Below, piece by piece: positions 22,990 to 31,549 of a stretch of 33,065 nucleotides of DNA (positions are counted from its first letter, which is position 1; every line of letters starts with the position of its first letter). The position numbers and the translations under genes are program-made. This DNA comes from Solobacterium sp. (GTDB lineage Bacteria; Bacillota_I; Bacilli_A; Erysipelotrichales; Erysipelotrichaceae). The notes under the pieces were generated by a model, which did no database searches, was not told the DNA's origin, and worked only from the letters and a program-made list of their open reading frames with translations. The stretch is taken from contig JAILLA010000058.1 of NCBI GenBank assembly GCA_024693325.1, positions 1 to 33,065 on the forward strand. Direction: 5' to 3'.

Positions 22990-24294
22990 ATGAATATATG
23001 TTTGACAAATGATACATTCCCGCCGACGATCGACGGCGTCGCGAATGCTGTTATGAACTATGCGCAGGAAATACATGCCAGCGGCAACTCCTGTATGGCA
23101 GTCGTGCCGTATTATCCGGGGGTCAAGGATGAATATCCCTTCCCTGTCGTCAGATTTGACAGTTATGACACAACAGGACTGATCGGATACCGTCTTGGCA
23201 ATCCGCTGAGACCGGATACCCTGCTGGATCTGTCAAGAAATAACTTTGACCTGATCCATACACACTGCCCATTTGCGTCCATGGTGCTGTCCAGGGAACT
23301 GCGCGGCATGATCCGCAAACCTGTCGTATTTACATATCACACTAAGTATGATGTTGAGATCAAACGTGCTGTTCAGAATGACATGCTGCAGAAGGCTGCC
23401 GCAGACCTGCTTGTCAACAACATCAGTGCATGTGATGAAGTCTGGGCTGTCAGCCATGGAGCAGGAGAAAACCTCAAAGCACTAGGTTATCAGGGCGACT
23501 ATATTGTCATGCCCAACGGAGTGGACCTTGAAAGAGGAAGGGTTCCGGAAGAACGCATACATGCTTTAAAGGAGGCAAATGATATTCCGGAAGGAGTGCC
23601 TGTATACCTGTTTGTCGGCCGCATGATGTGGTACAAAGGCATACGGATCATACTGGATGCCCTGCAGATCCTGAAAGAAAACCAGAAACCCTTCTGTATG
23701 GTCTTTGTCGGCTCCGGGATGGAAAACGGAGAGATCAAAGAATATGCTGAGGCACACGGATTGTCCGATGTATGCCGCTTTATCGGTCCTGTATATGAGC
23801 GTGAAGAGATCCGTTCATGGTATTGTCTGGGGGATCTGATGCTGTTTCCTTCTTCGTTCGATACAAACGGTCTGGTCGTCAGGGAGGCTTCTGCCTGTTC
23901 TCTCGGTGCCGTACTGATCAAAGGAAGCTGTGCGTCAGAGGGTGTAACAGACGGCAGGAACGGGATCCTGATCGATGAGAGCGCAGAGGCACTGGCTGAA
24001 GTATTGATGGATGATTCCCTGACAACGGACAGAATGCATGAGATAGGTGAACATGCCATGCAGGAGATCTACCTTTCCTGGCAGGATGCTGTCGCAAACG
24101 CACTCAAGCGGTATGAGATCATCATGGAAAAATGGGAACGGAACGAATATCCTGACAAGGAGATCCCCGCAGATGATTTCCTGAAGTTCTTCCATGATGT
24201 GGATGAAATGCATCAGGGTATCCGGGAACATGCCATGACGCAGTATCTGAAGCACCGTGAGAAGGTACGTTCGATCATTGACAGATATCTGTAA
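22990..24294 (+). CDS. GT4-family glycosyltransferase, probably diacylglycerol glucosyltransferase-like
   Basis: The GT-B enzyme begins MNICLTNDTFPPTIDGVANAV, and this start matches family N-termini (434 aa). Key features are the HTHCPF and TYHTKYD segments of the acceptor half, MPNGVDLERG at the hinge, VGRMMWYKG (nucleotide-sugar loop), and the EX7E-like region FDTNGLVVREASACSLGAV. It resembles the lipid glucosyltransferases that make mono-glucosyl-diacylglycerol in Gram-positives, with no signal peptide and likely membrane association. A TATGAT box lies only 7 nt before the start, and no Shine-Dalgarno fits the 22990 ATG. The in-frame ATG at 22978 has AAGGTG too close. It stands between the catabolic operons with its own terminator. 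Confidence 0.87.
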   Translation: MNICLTNDTFPPTIDGVANAVMNYAQEIHASGNSCMAVVPYYPGVKDEYPFPVVRFDSYDTTGLIGYRLGNPLRPDTLLDLSRNNFDLIHTHCPFASMVLSRELRGMIRKPVVFTYHTKYDVEIKRAVQNDMLQKAAADLLVNNISACDEVWAVSHGAGENLKALGYQGDYIVMPNGVDLERGRVPEERIHALKEANDIPEGVPVYLFVGRMMWYKGIRIILDALQILKENQKPFCMVFVGSGMENGEIKEYAEAHGLSDVCRFIGPVYEREEIRSWYCLGDLMLFPSSFDTNGLVVREASACSLGAVLIKGSCASEGVTDGRNGILIDESAEALAEVLMDDSLTTDRMHEIGEHAMQEIYLSWQDAVANALKRYEIIMEKWERNEYPDKEIPADDFLKFFHDVDEMHQGIREHAMTQYLKHREKVRSIIDRYL

Positions 24295-24296
24295 CG

Positions 24297-24323
24297 AAAA
24301 AGATGCCGGAACAGCATCTTTTT
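24297..24323 (+). terminator. Terminator of the glycosyltransferase gene
   Basis: AAAAAGATGC (24297-24306) pairs perfectly with GCATCTTTTT (24314-24323) around a 7-nt loop. Confidence 0.9.
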
Positions 24324-24330
24324 GTATGGC

Positions 24331-24357
24331 AAAAAAAGCTGCAGCATTTGCCGCAGC
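24331..24357 (-). terminator. Terminator of the permease-hydrolase-dehydratase operon
   Basis: On the minus strand GCTGC/GCAGC form a short hairpin followed by seven T (24337-24331), 17 nt beyond the last stop codon. Confidence 0.75.
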
Positions 24358-24373
24358 CCAATGTTTATATTGA

Positions 24374-25519
24374 TTACCAGTCTTTGACGGATCCGTCGAA
24401 GCTTCTCTTGGCGACGTTGGAGCCCCTTTCGTTTGCAGGATAGAGCTCTTCCGCATTGTCAGCCAGTTCAACACCGATACCGGGTGCTTCCGGAATGATC
24501 ATGAAGCCGTTTTCGAACTTCAGAGGTTCCTTGACCATTGCGTCTTCCGCACCGTTCAGGCAGAAGCCGGGGAGTTCCTGGATGCCGAGGTTCGGAATGC
24601 ATGCGCAGATCTGCAGGCACGCTGCTGTGGAGACAGGACCGAGCGGATTGTGCGGGATCAGCAGCACATCATGTGCTTCTGCCATGCCGGCGATCTTCTT
24701 TGTGGCTGTGATGCCGCCGACAGCACAGACATCAGGTCTGACATAGCGGACAGCTGTCTTGTCCATCAGCATCTCGAATTCTCTGATGTTGGTGAAGCGT
24801 TCACCGGTTGCGATCGGGATATTGACCTTGTCGGCAACCTGAGCCATGGTGTCGATATTGTCTGGTGTAACGGGATCTTCGAATACCATCGGTCTGTATT
24901 TTTCGACTTCCCTGCCGAATGTAACAGCTGTCGGTGTATCCATGCCTCTGTGCGCTTCCAGGACGAAGTCGAAGTTCGGACCTACCGCATCACGGATCAC
25001 ACGTACTTTTTCCAGTTCTGATTCGACTCTTCCGGAATAGAACTCATCGAATCCGTCCTTGGACTTGATCGGACCGTTGACGAAGATCTTCGCAGCGTTG
25101 AATCCCTGAGCCTGGAGTTCTTTATAGCCTTCAGCCAGTTCGTCCAGGTCTTCGGACTTTTTCATAACGGATGCGTAGACACGGATCTTGTCACGTGTTT
25201 TACCGCCGAGCAGCTGGTAGACAGGAACGCCTAACGCCTTGCCCTTGATATCCCAGCATGCGATATCGATCGCGGAGATCGCGCTCATGATGACGGAACC
25301 GCGGAAATATACGGCACGGTAGAGGTTCTGCATGATGTCTTCCGCATTGAACGGATCCTTGCCGATCAGATACGGCTTGAATTTCATGATAGCGTCAGCT
25401 GTGGATGAGAGGAAACCCCAGTTTCCTGCTTCACCGAGACCGGTGATCCCGGCATCTGTATAGAGTTCAACGAACAGGTAATGCTTAGCAAAGCGAAGCT
25501 TAAGATCTGTAATTTTCAT
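24374..25519 (-). CDS. Enolase-superfamily (mandelate racemase-like) sugar-acid dehydratase
   Basis: The start at 25519 follows AAAGGAAC and gives 381 aa. The barrel residues appear in mandelate-racemase order: E188-A-H190, E214 (VFEDPV), E240 (ATGERF) and H290 (IPHNPLGP). As I remember D-galactonate dehydratase (D183, H185, E209, E235, H285), every spacing is the same with an offset of five. Only the first metal ligand differs, being Glu instead of Asp. The expected reaction is Mg-dependent removal of water from an aldonic acid, giving a 2-keto-3-deoxy acid. The substrate cannot be assigned. It is the third gene of the operon, 14 bp after the hydrolase gene. Confidence 0.9.
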   Translation of the reverse strand: MKITDLKLRFAKHYLFVELYTDAGITGLGEAGNWGFLSSTADAIMKFKPYLIGKDPFNAEDIMQNLYRAVYFRGSVIMSAISAIDIACWDIKGKALGVPVYQLLGGKTRDKIRVYASVMKKSEDLDELAEGYKELQAQGFNAAKIFVNGPIKSKDGFDEFYSGRVESELEKVRVIRDAVGPNFDFVLEAHRGMDTPTAVTFGREVEKYRPMVFEDPVTPDNIDTMAQVADKVNIPIATGERFTNIREFEMLMDKTAVRYVRPDVCAVGGITATKKIAGMAEAHDVLLIPHNPLGPVSTAACLQICACIPNLGIQELPGFCLNGAEDAMVKEPLKFENGFMIIPEAPGIGVELADNAEELYPANERGSNVAKRSFDGSVKDW

Positions 25520-25533
25520 GTGCTGTTCCTTTC

Positions 25534-26424
25534 TTAAATAAGACCTTTCAGAAAACGATGATGGAGGGATAACGCATCTTCCCATTCATCAAAACGATTG
25601 ATTGTAAAACTGTGTCTGGAATTGACGAATCTTTTCCAGGTGACCGGTACACCGAGCTTTGCAAGACGGCAGGCAAAGTCTTCTCCTTCTTTCAGAAGGG
25701 TATCGTAACCTGCTGTAACGAGCAGTGTATCCGGAAATGATGCAAGTATTTCATCAGAAGCAGCAGCCGGTGAAGCAAGATCTTCGATGCACTGTTCCGG
25801 CTCCAAATAGAGTTCAAGATAATTATACTCCATAAGAGCTCTGGCTACCCGCTTCGGGTCACTGTATTCTTCCGGATCCAGCTTGGAAAACGGATTGATT
25901 CTCTGATCGACCGGAATGTAATCCAGGATCATGCCTTTTACCCGGAAAGCCGGTTCCCGGTAATTCCTGATCAGAGCTGCACAAGCCAGATTGGAGCCGG
26001 CACTGTGGCCGAGCAGGAAGATCTTTTCCGGATCATAACCGTATTCTTCCGCATGTTCGTATGCATATTTTGAAATATCGTATGTTTCATTGACAGCAGC
26101 AGGATATGGATATTCGGGAGCCAGGACATAGTCGACATCCCACACCATTGCCTGAAACTGTTCTGCCAGTTCACTGCAGTATACCGTATCACGGTCAGCT
26201 CTTCCTTTGATGAATCCGCCGCCGTGCAGGTTGATGAACAGAGGCTGTCCGTGTCTGCCATTTGTACCGTCCAGTATGTTGACATCGGTCGGACGTTTTC
26301 CCGCAGGTATCATATGATTTACAGGCTGTACGGGAAGAGCGTTCAGGATCTCAGGAGCGATGGAACCGAACGCTCCCGCCTTGCGGCAGCGTTCAGCCAG
26401 CTCAAGTTTTTCCTTCTGGTTCAT
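25534..26424 (-). CDS. Alpha/beta hydrolase, HSL-type esterase
   Basis: This 296-aa cytoplasmic protein has the hormone-sensitive-lipase family layout: oxyanion motif HGGG (67-70), nucleophile S141 in GHSAGS, D241 and H271 as the remaining triad. DPEKIFLLGHSAG and LAPEYPYPAA are typical of the family. It probably hydrolyses a small ester, acyl conjugate or lactone. The gene starts one nucleotide after the permease stop codon and has no clear Shine-Dalgarno, so it is probably translated by coupling. Its place between an anion permease and a sugar-acid dehydratase suggests it trims an imported conjugate before dehydration. Confidence 0.92.
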   Translation of the reverse strand: MNQKEKLELAERCRKAGAFGSIAPEILNALPVQPVNHMIPAGKRPTDVNILDGTNGRHGQPLFINLHGGGFIKGRADRDTVYCSELAEQFQAMVWDVDYVLAPEYPYPAAVNETYDISKYAYEHAEEYGYDPEKIFLLGHSAGSNLACAALIRNYREPAFRVKGMILDYIPVDQRINPFSKLDPEEYSDPKRVARALMEYNYLELYLEPEQCIEDLASPAAASDEILASFPDTLLVTAGYDTLLKEGEDFACRLAKLGVPVTWKRFVNSRHSFTINRFDEWEDALSLHHRFLKGLI

Positions 26425-26425
26425 A

Positions 26426-27733
26426 TCAGAATGCAGGGATCAGAGTCATTGTGCAGATAACAGAGACGACACAGATGATCAGAGAAGGCAGCCAGCCCAT
26501 CTTGAGCAGGTCTTTCTGGTCGTATCCGCCGGCGCCCATCATCAGAGGTACGGTAGCTGTCGCAGACGGGGTCAGGAAGGCTGTCAGGCAGGCAGCCTGG
26601 AGAAGTACCAGCGGTCCAACAGGGTTGCAGCCAAGAGACTTGCAGGTCAGGATAACGATCGGGATAAAGATGTTCTGTACAGACTGGTTCTGCATGAACT
26701 GAGTCAGGATGAACGGGATGATGAAGAATGCTGCGCCGATGATATAACCGTTTCTGGTTCCGCCAAGTGCTGACGCAAGTCCATTACCGATCAGATCACC
26801 AAGTCCGCAGGCAACCATTGCGCCGCCGACAGACAAAGCAGCGATAAGCATTAATACGATCTGGAAAGGAACAGCCTGTGTAGCTTCTTTCGGTGTCAGG
26901 ACACCAAGGACGAGTTCAAGAACAGCACCGGTCATGGCAACCTGCCAGTTCGCAAGACCAAGTTTGGATGCGAAGACAAGTCCAAGTGTTGTCAGAGCGA
27001 ACAGGAAGTAACCAAGGAATTCCTGTGTCGGAGGAAGTGCTTCTTTTTCCGCTGCGCCTCTGCCTTTGGCTGTGGAGCCTTCGATCGGATTTGTAGGCTG
27101 ATCCGGGGATGTTTTCGGAGCGATGAAGATCGCATAGAGAATGATAATGATCGCAGAAAGGATACGGCCTTTGAACGGATCCAGCAGCTGCATTGTGTAA
27201 TCCGTATATGCATAGGATTCCAGATAACCGTTCTGAGTTGCGAACATAACTGCGCCGCTTCCGACAGGAAGAACACCGCAGGTACCGACAACGACCAGGC
27301 CCATGGCGAACATTGCCTTGGAAGGAGATACACCTGCAGCTTCACAGCTTGCGGCAAGCATCGGTGAGAGGATCGTGAAGACCGCTACCGGGCTGGGAAT
27401 CAGGTTGGAGAGCAGGAAGGTAACAAGCAGGTAACCAGCCATCATAACGGTAAAGTTACCGCCGGCAATCTTAAGAACGAGGTTGGATAATTTCTTAACC
27501 GCCTGGGTTCTGTTGAAGCCTGCCGATACGATGAACATGCCGGTAATAAGCAGAACGTTGGCATTGGCGAAGTTGCCGAGAACCTGTTTGGGATCAACTA
27601 ATCCAGACCAGGCGGTCAGGATGATCGCACACAAAGCGACGACGCCGTTTGTTGTTTTGAGCTGTTTTGCGAAGACATATCCGCCGATCAGGAAGACGAA
27701 TAAGCCAAGACAGATGTACATTTGAGTTGTCAT
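26426..27733 (-). CDS. SLC13/anion-transporter-superfamily permease
   Basis: The start MTTQMYICLG at 27733 is chosen because AAAGGGG lies 8 nt upstream. The protein has 435 aa. It has about ten to twelve hydrophobic helices in two halves. The first repeat hairpin region is SNLIPSPVAVFTILSPM, and the second has LTQFMQNQSVQNIFIPIV and TPSATATVPLMMGAGGY, which fit the ion-transporter superfamily (SLC13/DASS, CitM and relatives). A hydrophilic loop at about 205-235 separates the halves. Such permeases import di- and tricarboxylates, sulfate or other organic anions, often with sodium. It is the first gene of an operon with an esterase and a sugar-acid dehydratase, so it is probably the uptake step for an acidic carbon source. 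Confidence 0.9.
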   Translation of the reverse strand: MTTQMYICLGLFVFLIGGYVFAKQLKTTNGVVALCAIILTAWSGLVDPKQVLGNFANANVLLITGMFIVSAGFNRTQAVKKLSNLVLKIAGGNFTVMMAGYLLVTFLLSNLIPSPVAVFTILSPMLAASCEAAGVSPSKAMFAMGLVVVGTCGVLPVGSGAVMFATQNGYLESYAYTDYTMQLLDPFKGRILSAIIIILYAIFIAPKTSPDQPTNPIEGSTAKGRGAAEKEALPPTQEFLGYFLFALTTLGLVFASKLGLANWQVAMTGAVLELVLGVLTPKEATQAVPFQIVLMLIAALSVGGAMVACGLGDLIGNGLASALGGTRNGYIIGAAFFIIPFILTQFMQNQSVQNIFIPIVILTCKSLGCNPVGPLVLLQAACLTAFLTPSATATVPLMMGAGGYDQKDLLKMGWLPSLIICVVSVICTMTLIPAF

Positions 27734-28070
27734 GTGATTTGCCCCTTTCATTTTTTCGTGAAACTCTTCTGTTTACATCTGCAATATAGCGGATGGACAG
27801 GATTCCGCGAAATTCTAATATTCAGCAGATGAAAGCGTTAACATCAGCCGTAAACATTCACTTAAGCAATATTCTGCCCGTTTGAATGAAGGAAAAATCC
27901 AAATATTTTACCTGTCGGATGATGGATGGTATGCTAGTGATATCAAACATAGTCTGTAAACATATGGCTGTGATTTTCAGAAATATCACAGCAGGAAGCG
28001 GATAACAGGCAGTTATGTATATCCGAATATTTTACAGGTGGTAAATGTTTGGATTTTGGGAGAATAAAAG
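27734..28070. promoter_or_regulatory. Divergent control region of permease operon and AraC gene
   Basis: The 337-bp spacer holds a cre site (27830-27843), a possible minus-strand -10 TATATT (27788-27783), and a plus-strand extended -10 TGG-TATGCT (27926-27934). It also holds an imperfect direct repeat around AATATTTTAC (27902-27911 and 28026-28035), with TCC three bases earlier in both copies. TGTTTACA (27770-27777) and TGTAAACA (27955-27962) form a distant inverted pair. The repeats are plausible AraC operator half-sites, but that assignment is inference. Confidence 0.5.
27830..27843 (+). promoter_or_regulatory. CcpA cre site, perfect consensus match
   Basis: TGAAAGCGTTAACA fits TGWAANCGNTNWCA at every fixed position. 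It lies about 97 bp before the permease start, upstream of the proposed minus-strand -10 element. It is the second perfect cre in the window, and both lie in control regions of the catabolic genes. Confidence 0.65.
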
Positions 28071-28997
28071 ATGACAAAATATCAGATGACATGGTTAAAA
28101 GATAATATCAGCGTCGAATGTTATGCGCATCAGGTCACGAATTTCCGCTATCATTGGCATCAGAATGACTTTGAACTGAATATTCTCCTGCATGGGAAAC
28201 AGCATTTCTATCAGGGAACAGATGTCTATGACCTGGAAGAAAACGATGTTGTTCTCATCAATCCCAACGTCGGTCATGCGTCTTACTGTGACCCTGAAGG
28301 AACGATCGCCCTGATCCTGCATTTTTCATCAGATTCATTGAAAAACGTGATGAAGAACGGACAGAAACTTCGTTTCCTGAACTGTCATTCTGATCGTGAC
28401 ACAAGAAATGATCTCTCATATAAGCGGATCCGGATGTACACAGCGCAGATCCAGTATTACCTGTACAGGGGTGATCCTTTCTCAGTGTACGCAGCCAAGG
28501 CAAGTATGGAGATGCTGATGGCGGCATTATGCACGATGTTTGATACACGGGAAGACAGGTCCGGACAGGAAGTAGATGAAGAAACCCAGGAGATCATGAA
28601 GACAGTACTCAAATACCTGGATGCTCATTATCCTGAAAAGATCACGCTTGAGGAGATCGCAGGCATGACCGGATACAACCGTACCTATATTTCCACGCTG
28701 TTTCATCAGACCCTGGGTATCCGGTTCTATGATTATCTGATGCGTCTGCGCCTGCAGAAAGCGATCCGGGAACTTGTTACTACCGATAAACCACTGACGG
28801 AGATCGCATTATATAACGGGTTTTCCGATCTGAAATCATTCAATTCCAGGTTCCGGGAGATGCTGAAGGTACTGCCTTCGGAATACAGGGCGAACATGGA
28901 CAAGAGTCTTGTCTCTCCGGAGTACTACGAGATCCAGTCGATTCCGGCTTCAGACCCGGTGATCATGAAAAAACTGGAAGAATATATGAAGATATAA
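28071..28997 (+). CDS. AraC-family regulator with cupin sensor domain
   Basis: This 308-aa protein has an N-terminal cupin (about residues 15-110) with WHQNDFELNILLHGKQHFY and ENDVVLINPNVGHA, the AraC ligand-binding layout. The C-terminal part (about 190-290) has two helix-turn-helix motifs: ITLEEIAGMTGYNRTYISTLFHQTLG, and KPLTEIALYNGFSDLKSFNSRFREMLKVLPSEYR. It is divergent from the permease-hydrolase-dehydratase operon and is the likely activator, responding to the imported or hydrolysed compound. The start is supported by GGGAG upstream. Confidence 0.93.
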   Translation: MTKYQMTWLKDNISVECYAHQVTNFRYHWHQNDFELNILLHGKQHFYQGTDVYDLEENDVVLINPNVGHASYCDPEGTIALILHFSSDSLKNVMKNGQKLRFLNCHSDRDTRNDLSYKRIRMYTAQIQYYLYRGDPFSVYAAKASMEMLMAALCTMFDTREDRSGQEVDEETQEIMKTVLKYLDAHYPEKITLEEIAGMTGYNRTYISTLFHQTLGIRFYDYLMRLRLQKAIRELVTTDKPLTEIALYNGFSDLKSFNSRFREMLKVLPSEYRANMDKSLVSPEYYEIQSIPASDPVIMKKLEEYMKI

Positions 28998-28999
28998 AA

Positions 29000-29048
29000 A
29001 AGATGCAGCGTCTGTTCACATTCAATTCTGTTTCAGACTCTGCATCTT
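29000..29048. terminator. Bidirectional terminator between AraC and HAD genes
   Basis: AAGATGCAGCGTCTG (29000-29014) pairs with CAGACTCTGCATCTT (29034-29048) with one mismatch. It is flanked by A-rich sequence on the left and T-rich sequence on the right. Confidence 0.8.
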
Positions 29049-29057
29049 GTCTTTTGC

Positions 29058-29852
29058 TTAATCGATCAGACCGAAATGCTTCAGTGCAGTGACGATCCCA
29101 TCCTGCTCGCAATCATCCGTAATATAGTCAGCGTGGCTTTTGACCCTGTCGTTTGCGTTGCCCATGGCTACGCCGATGGCAGTGTATTCAAGCATTGTAA
29201 TATCGTTTCCTCCGTCACCGAATGCCATGGTTTCTTCACGGCTGATCCCGAAACGGTCCAGCATTTTCTGGATACCGACATCTTTTCCTCCGTCAGCGGG
29301 AATGATGTCCGCGAAGTCAGGTGTCCATCTGGCACTCTTTAGTCCCGGGGCATGCGCAATGAACTCTGCATCCATTTCCTCCGGAATATAGGGACAGATC
29401 ATATAGGTAGGATGTGTCAGTGCACGGACCGGATCATCGATCGGCGTCATCCTGTCTGTCTTTCCGATGGAAGAAAGATAATTGTATGTACGCTGATTGA
29501 ATTTCAGATCATAGCTGTATGTCTTCTCATGGAATGTACAGCAGAAATCCGCGTTCTCTTTCAGCCAGGGAATCAGAGCTTCCAGTGCCTCAACAGGCAT
29601 TGTTTTTTCATAAAACGGTTCCCTGTCAGCTCCCATGCAGCACTGTCCGTTGAACATGACATAGCCATCCCAGGGAAATGCGTTGAATGTATCGTCCAGC
29701 AGTGATAGGTGCATCGGCGGTCTGCCGGAAGAAATGAACAGCCTGATCCCGTTTTTCTGTGCTTTGTGCAGTGCCTCAATAACAGTATCAGTGATCTTTC
29801 TGGTCTTCATTGAGACCAGCGTACCGTCAATGTCAAAGAATATTGCTTTAAT
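29058..29852 (-). CDS. Cof-type HAD-superfamily phosphatase
   Basis: The start at 29852 follows GAGG and gives 264 aa beginning MIKAIFFDIDGTLVS, with the nucleophile Asp8 and Asp10. Motif II is LFISSGRPP. A type IIB cap domain covers about residues 80-180. The C-terminal GKDVGIQKML and FGDGGNDITMLEYTAIGVAMGNA segments are classic for Cof/YidA-like enzymes. These dephosphorylate sugar phosphates or flavin/pyridoxal phosphates, and the specific substrate is unknown. It lies 10 bp after the 5'-nucleotidase-like gene, so the two form an operon. Confidence 0.95.
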   Translation of the reverse strand: MKAIFFDIDGTLVSMKTRKITDTVIEALHKAQKNGIRLFISSGRPPMHLSLLDDTFNAFPWDGYVMFNGQCCMGADREPFYEKTMPVEALEALIPWLKENADFCCTFHEKTYSYDLKFNQRTYNYLSSIGKTDRMTPIDDPVRALTHPTYMICPYIPEEMDAEFIAHAPGLKSARWTPDFADIIPADGGKDVGIQKMLDRFGISREETMAFGDGGNDITMLEYTAIGVAMGNANDRVKSHADYITDDCEQDGIVTALKHFGLID

Positions 29853-29862
29853 CATAGATACC

Positions 29863-31383
29863 TCACCGGATGATATGGATGTTGTTGACTGGTTCGAATG
29901 AAATATGGTGATGTTCACGGATATAGTCCGCCAGGATATCGATTATGGATCTGCGGATATCGTTTACCATCGGGCATCCGGATATGAAGTCATATCCGCC
30001 CTTTCCGGAAGCACGGTAGCTGTTGATCGCCAGGGTGAGCTCCATATCGTCTGTGACAGGCTGACCCTGATAAGTCAGGTCAACGACACGCTCACCGACA
30101 TCGTTTGATACTTTGATCGTATAATCGACGCCGTCGACCATATCGTAGTTATAGTATTTCGGTGCAGGCTTATCAAATGCCGGCGATACTACAACGGCAT
30201 CATTGCGGATGCTCCAGAAGGCAGCGCTGTTCTCGAGCAGCTGTCTCAGGACTTTGCCATTGATCTTCTTTACGATCAGTGTGTTCGGGAACAGGTACGT
30301 ATTGACGAGGTCACGCATGCTGATCTGACGATGGAATCCTGACGCATTGGGAGGGAGTGCTGTCATTGACAGCTGTGCTCCGGTCAATTCCATCTGTACC
30401 TTATTAATAAAGGTAACGACCTGGGATTTATGGACCCTGGCATCCAGCTGGTCTGTGATCAGGAAATCACCGTCACATGTACCGAGCGGTTCATCCAGCC
30501 AGTTCTGGCATTCATCCTCCTGTTTCCGGATCAGATCCAGGAGTTCTTCATCCGGCTCTGCGTCTGCTTTCAGCAGTCTCGGTTCGATCGTGTGCGTATC
30601 GATATAGATATCGATGCATGCCAGTTCTTTGCCGAAGGCTGCTGTCTGTGTATAGACGGTATTGAATTTTGTACCGCACATTGATCTGTGCTGATGACCG
30701 GTGATCAGGACATCGATGCCGCTGATCTCTTTCAGGATACGGTATCCTTCATTTTCACCGTTCAGTGACTCTGTCGGGTATCCCCCGGCAAGATCTCTTT
30801 CAAAACCTCCGTGATAAACACAGATAATATAATCCGGGCGTTCCATATCCTTCAGCAGTTCAACTGTCCGCTTCGCTGTGTCGAATGCGCTCTTGAATTT
30901 GCATCCTTTGATCGCCGCGGCATTCACCCATCTGGGAATGTTCTGTGTCGTCAGTCCGAAGATCGCGACCTTGGTATTGCCGAACTGCCTGATCACATAT
31001 GTCGGACCGAAATGCTTGTTCCGGTAATCCATATTGGAAGTGATGCAGGGAACGTCCACATATTCCAGGTGTTTTTCGAGTGCTTTCATACCATGATCAA
31101 AGTCATGGTTTCCGAGATTGACATAGTCATATCCGATCTTTTTCATCACGATCGATGCCGGAGAAACAGCATCGGAATGATAACGGCTGTGATGATATAA
31201 AAGAGCGGAGCCTTCCAGAACGTCTCCGTTGTCGATCACGAGCGTATTCTGGTCTTTCAATGCCTGGATCAGTGTATTCAGCCGTGCCAGTCCCAGTTCC
31301 CTGGGAATACCGTCAGCATAATTATGCGGAAAAATGTGTCCGTGTATGTCGCTGGTAGCGAGGATCCTGATTCTGTTTGCCAT
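29863..31383 (-). CDS. Metallophosphoesterase / 5'-nucleotidase family protein
   Basis: This 506-aa protein has an N-terminal calcineurin-like phosphoesterase domain with all metal motifs: DIHGH (about 11-15), DNGDVLEG, LGNHDFDHG, VYHGG and TGHQHRS. The C-terminal 5'-nucleotidase domain (about 330-490) contains the VVSPAFDKPAP and SYRASGKGGYDF segments typical of the substrate site. It has no signal peptide, unlike the secreted UshA-type enzymes, so it should act on nucleotides or cyclic nucleotides in the cytoplasm. It has a strong promoter (31413-31441) and a GGAGG ribosome binding site. Confidence 0.93.
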   Translation of the reverse strand: MANRIRILATSDIHGHIFPHNYADGIPRELGLARLNTLIQALKDQNTLVIDNGDVLEGSALLYHHSRYHSDAVSPASIVMKKIGYDYVNLGNHDFDHGMKALEKHLEYVDVPCITSNMDYRNKHFGPTYVIRQFGNTKVAIFGLTTQNIPRWVNAAAIKGCKFKSAFDTAKRTVELLKDMERPDYIICVYHGGFERDLAGGYPTESLNGENEGYRILKEISGIDVLITGHQHRSMCGTKFNTVYTQTAAFGKELACIDIYIDTHTIEPRLLKADAEPDEELLDLIRKQEDECQNWLDEPLGTCDGDFLITDQLDARVHKSQVVTFINKVQMELTGAQLSMTALPPNASGFHRQISMRDLVNTYLFPNTLIVKKINGKVLRQLLENSAAFWSIRNDAVVVSPAFDKPAPKYYNYDMVDGVDYTIKVSNDVGERVVDLTYQGQPVTDDMELTLAINSYRASGKGGYDFISGCPMVNDIRRSIIDILADYIREHHHISFEPVNNIHIIR

Positions 31384-31412
31384 AGAAACCTCCGTTTCTG
31401 TTGAGTGCCAAT

Positions 31413-31441
31413 ATTATAGAATGAGGCTCCGTGATTCACAA
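31413..31441 (-). promoter_or_regulatory. Promoter of the 5'-nucleotidase/HAD operon
   Basis: On the minus strand TTGTGA (31441-31436), a 17-bp spacer and TATAAT (31418-31413) are visible, about 30 nt before the start codon. Confidence 0.75.
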
Positions 31442-31549
31442 GAAATACATGAATGCACGATCAGTTATACTGATGAAAGAGCGATCTCTGTAAAAGAATT
31501 ACTATATATATCATTATATAATAGGGATGAAGAGAAAAGGCGGATGATT

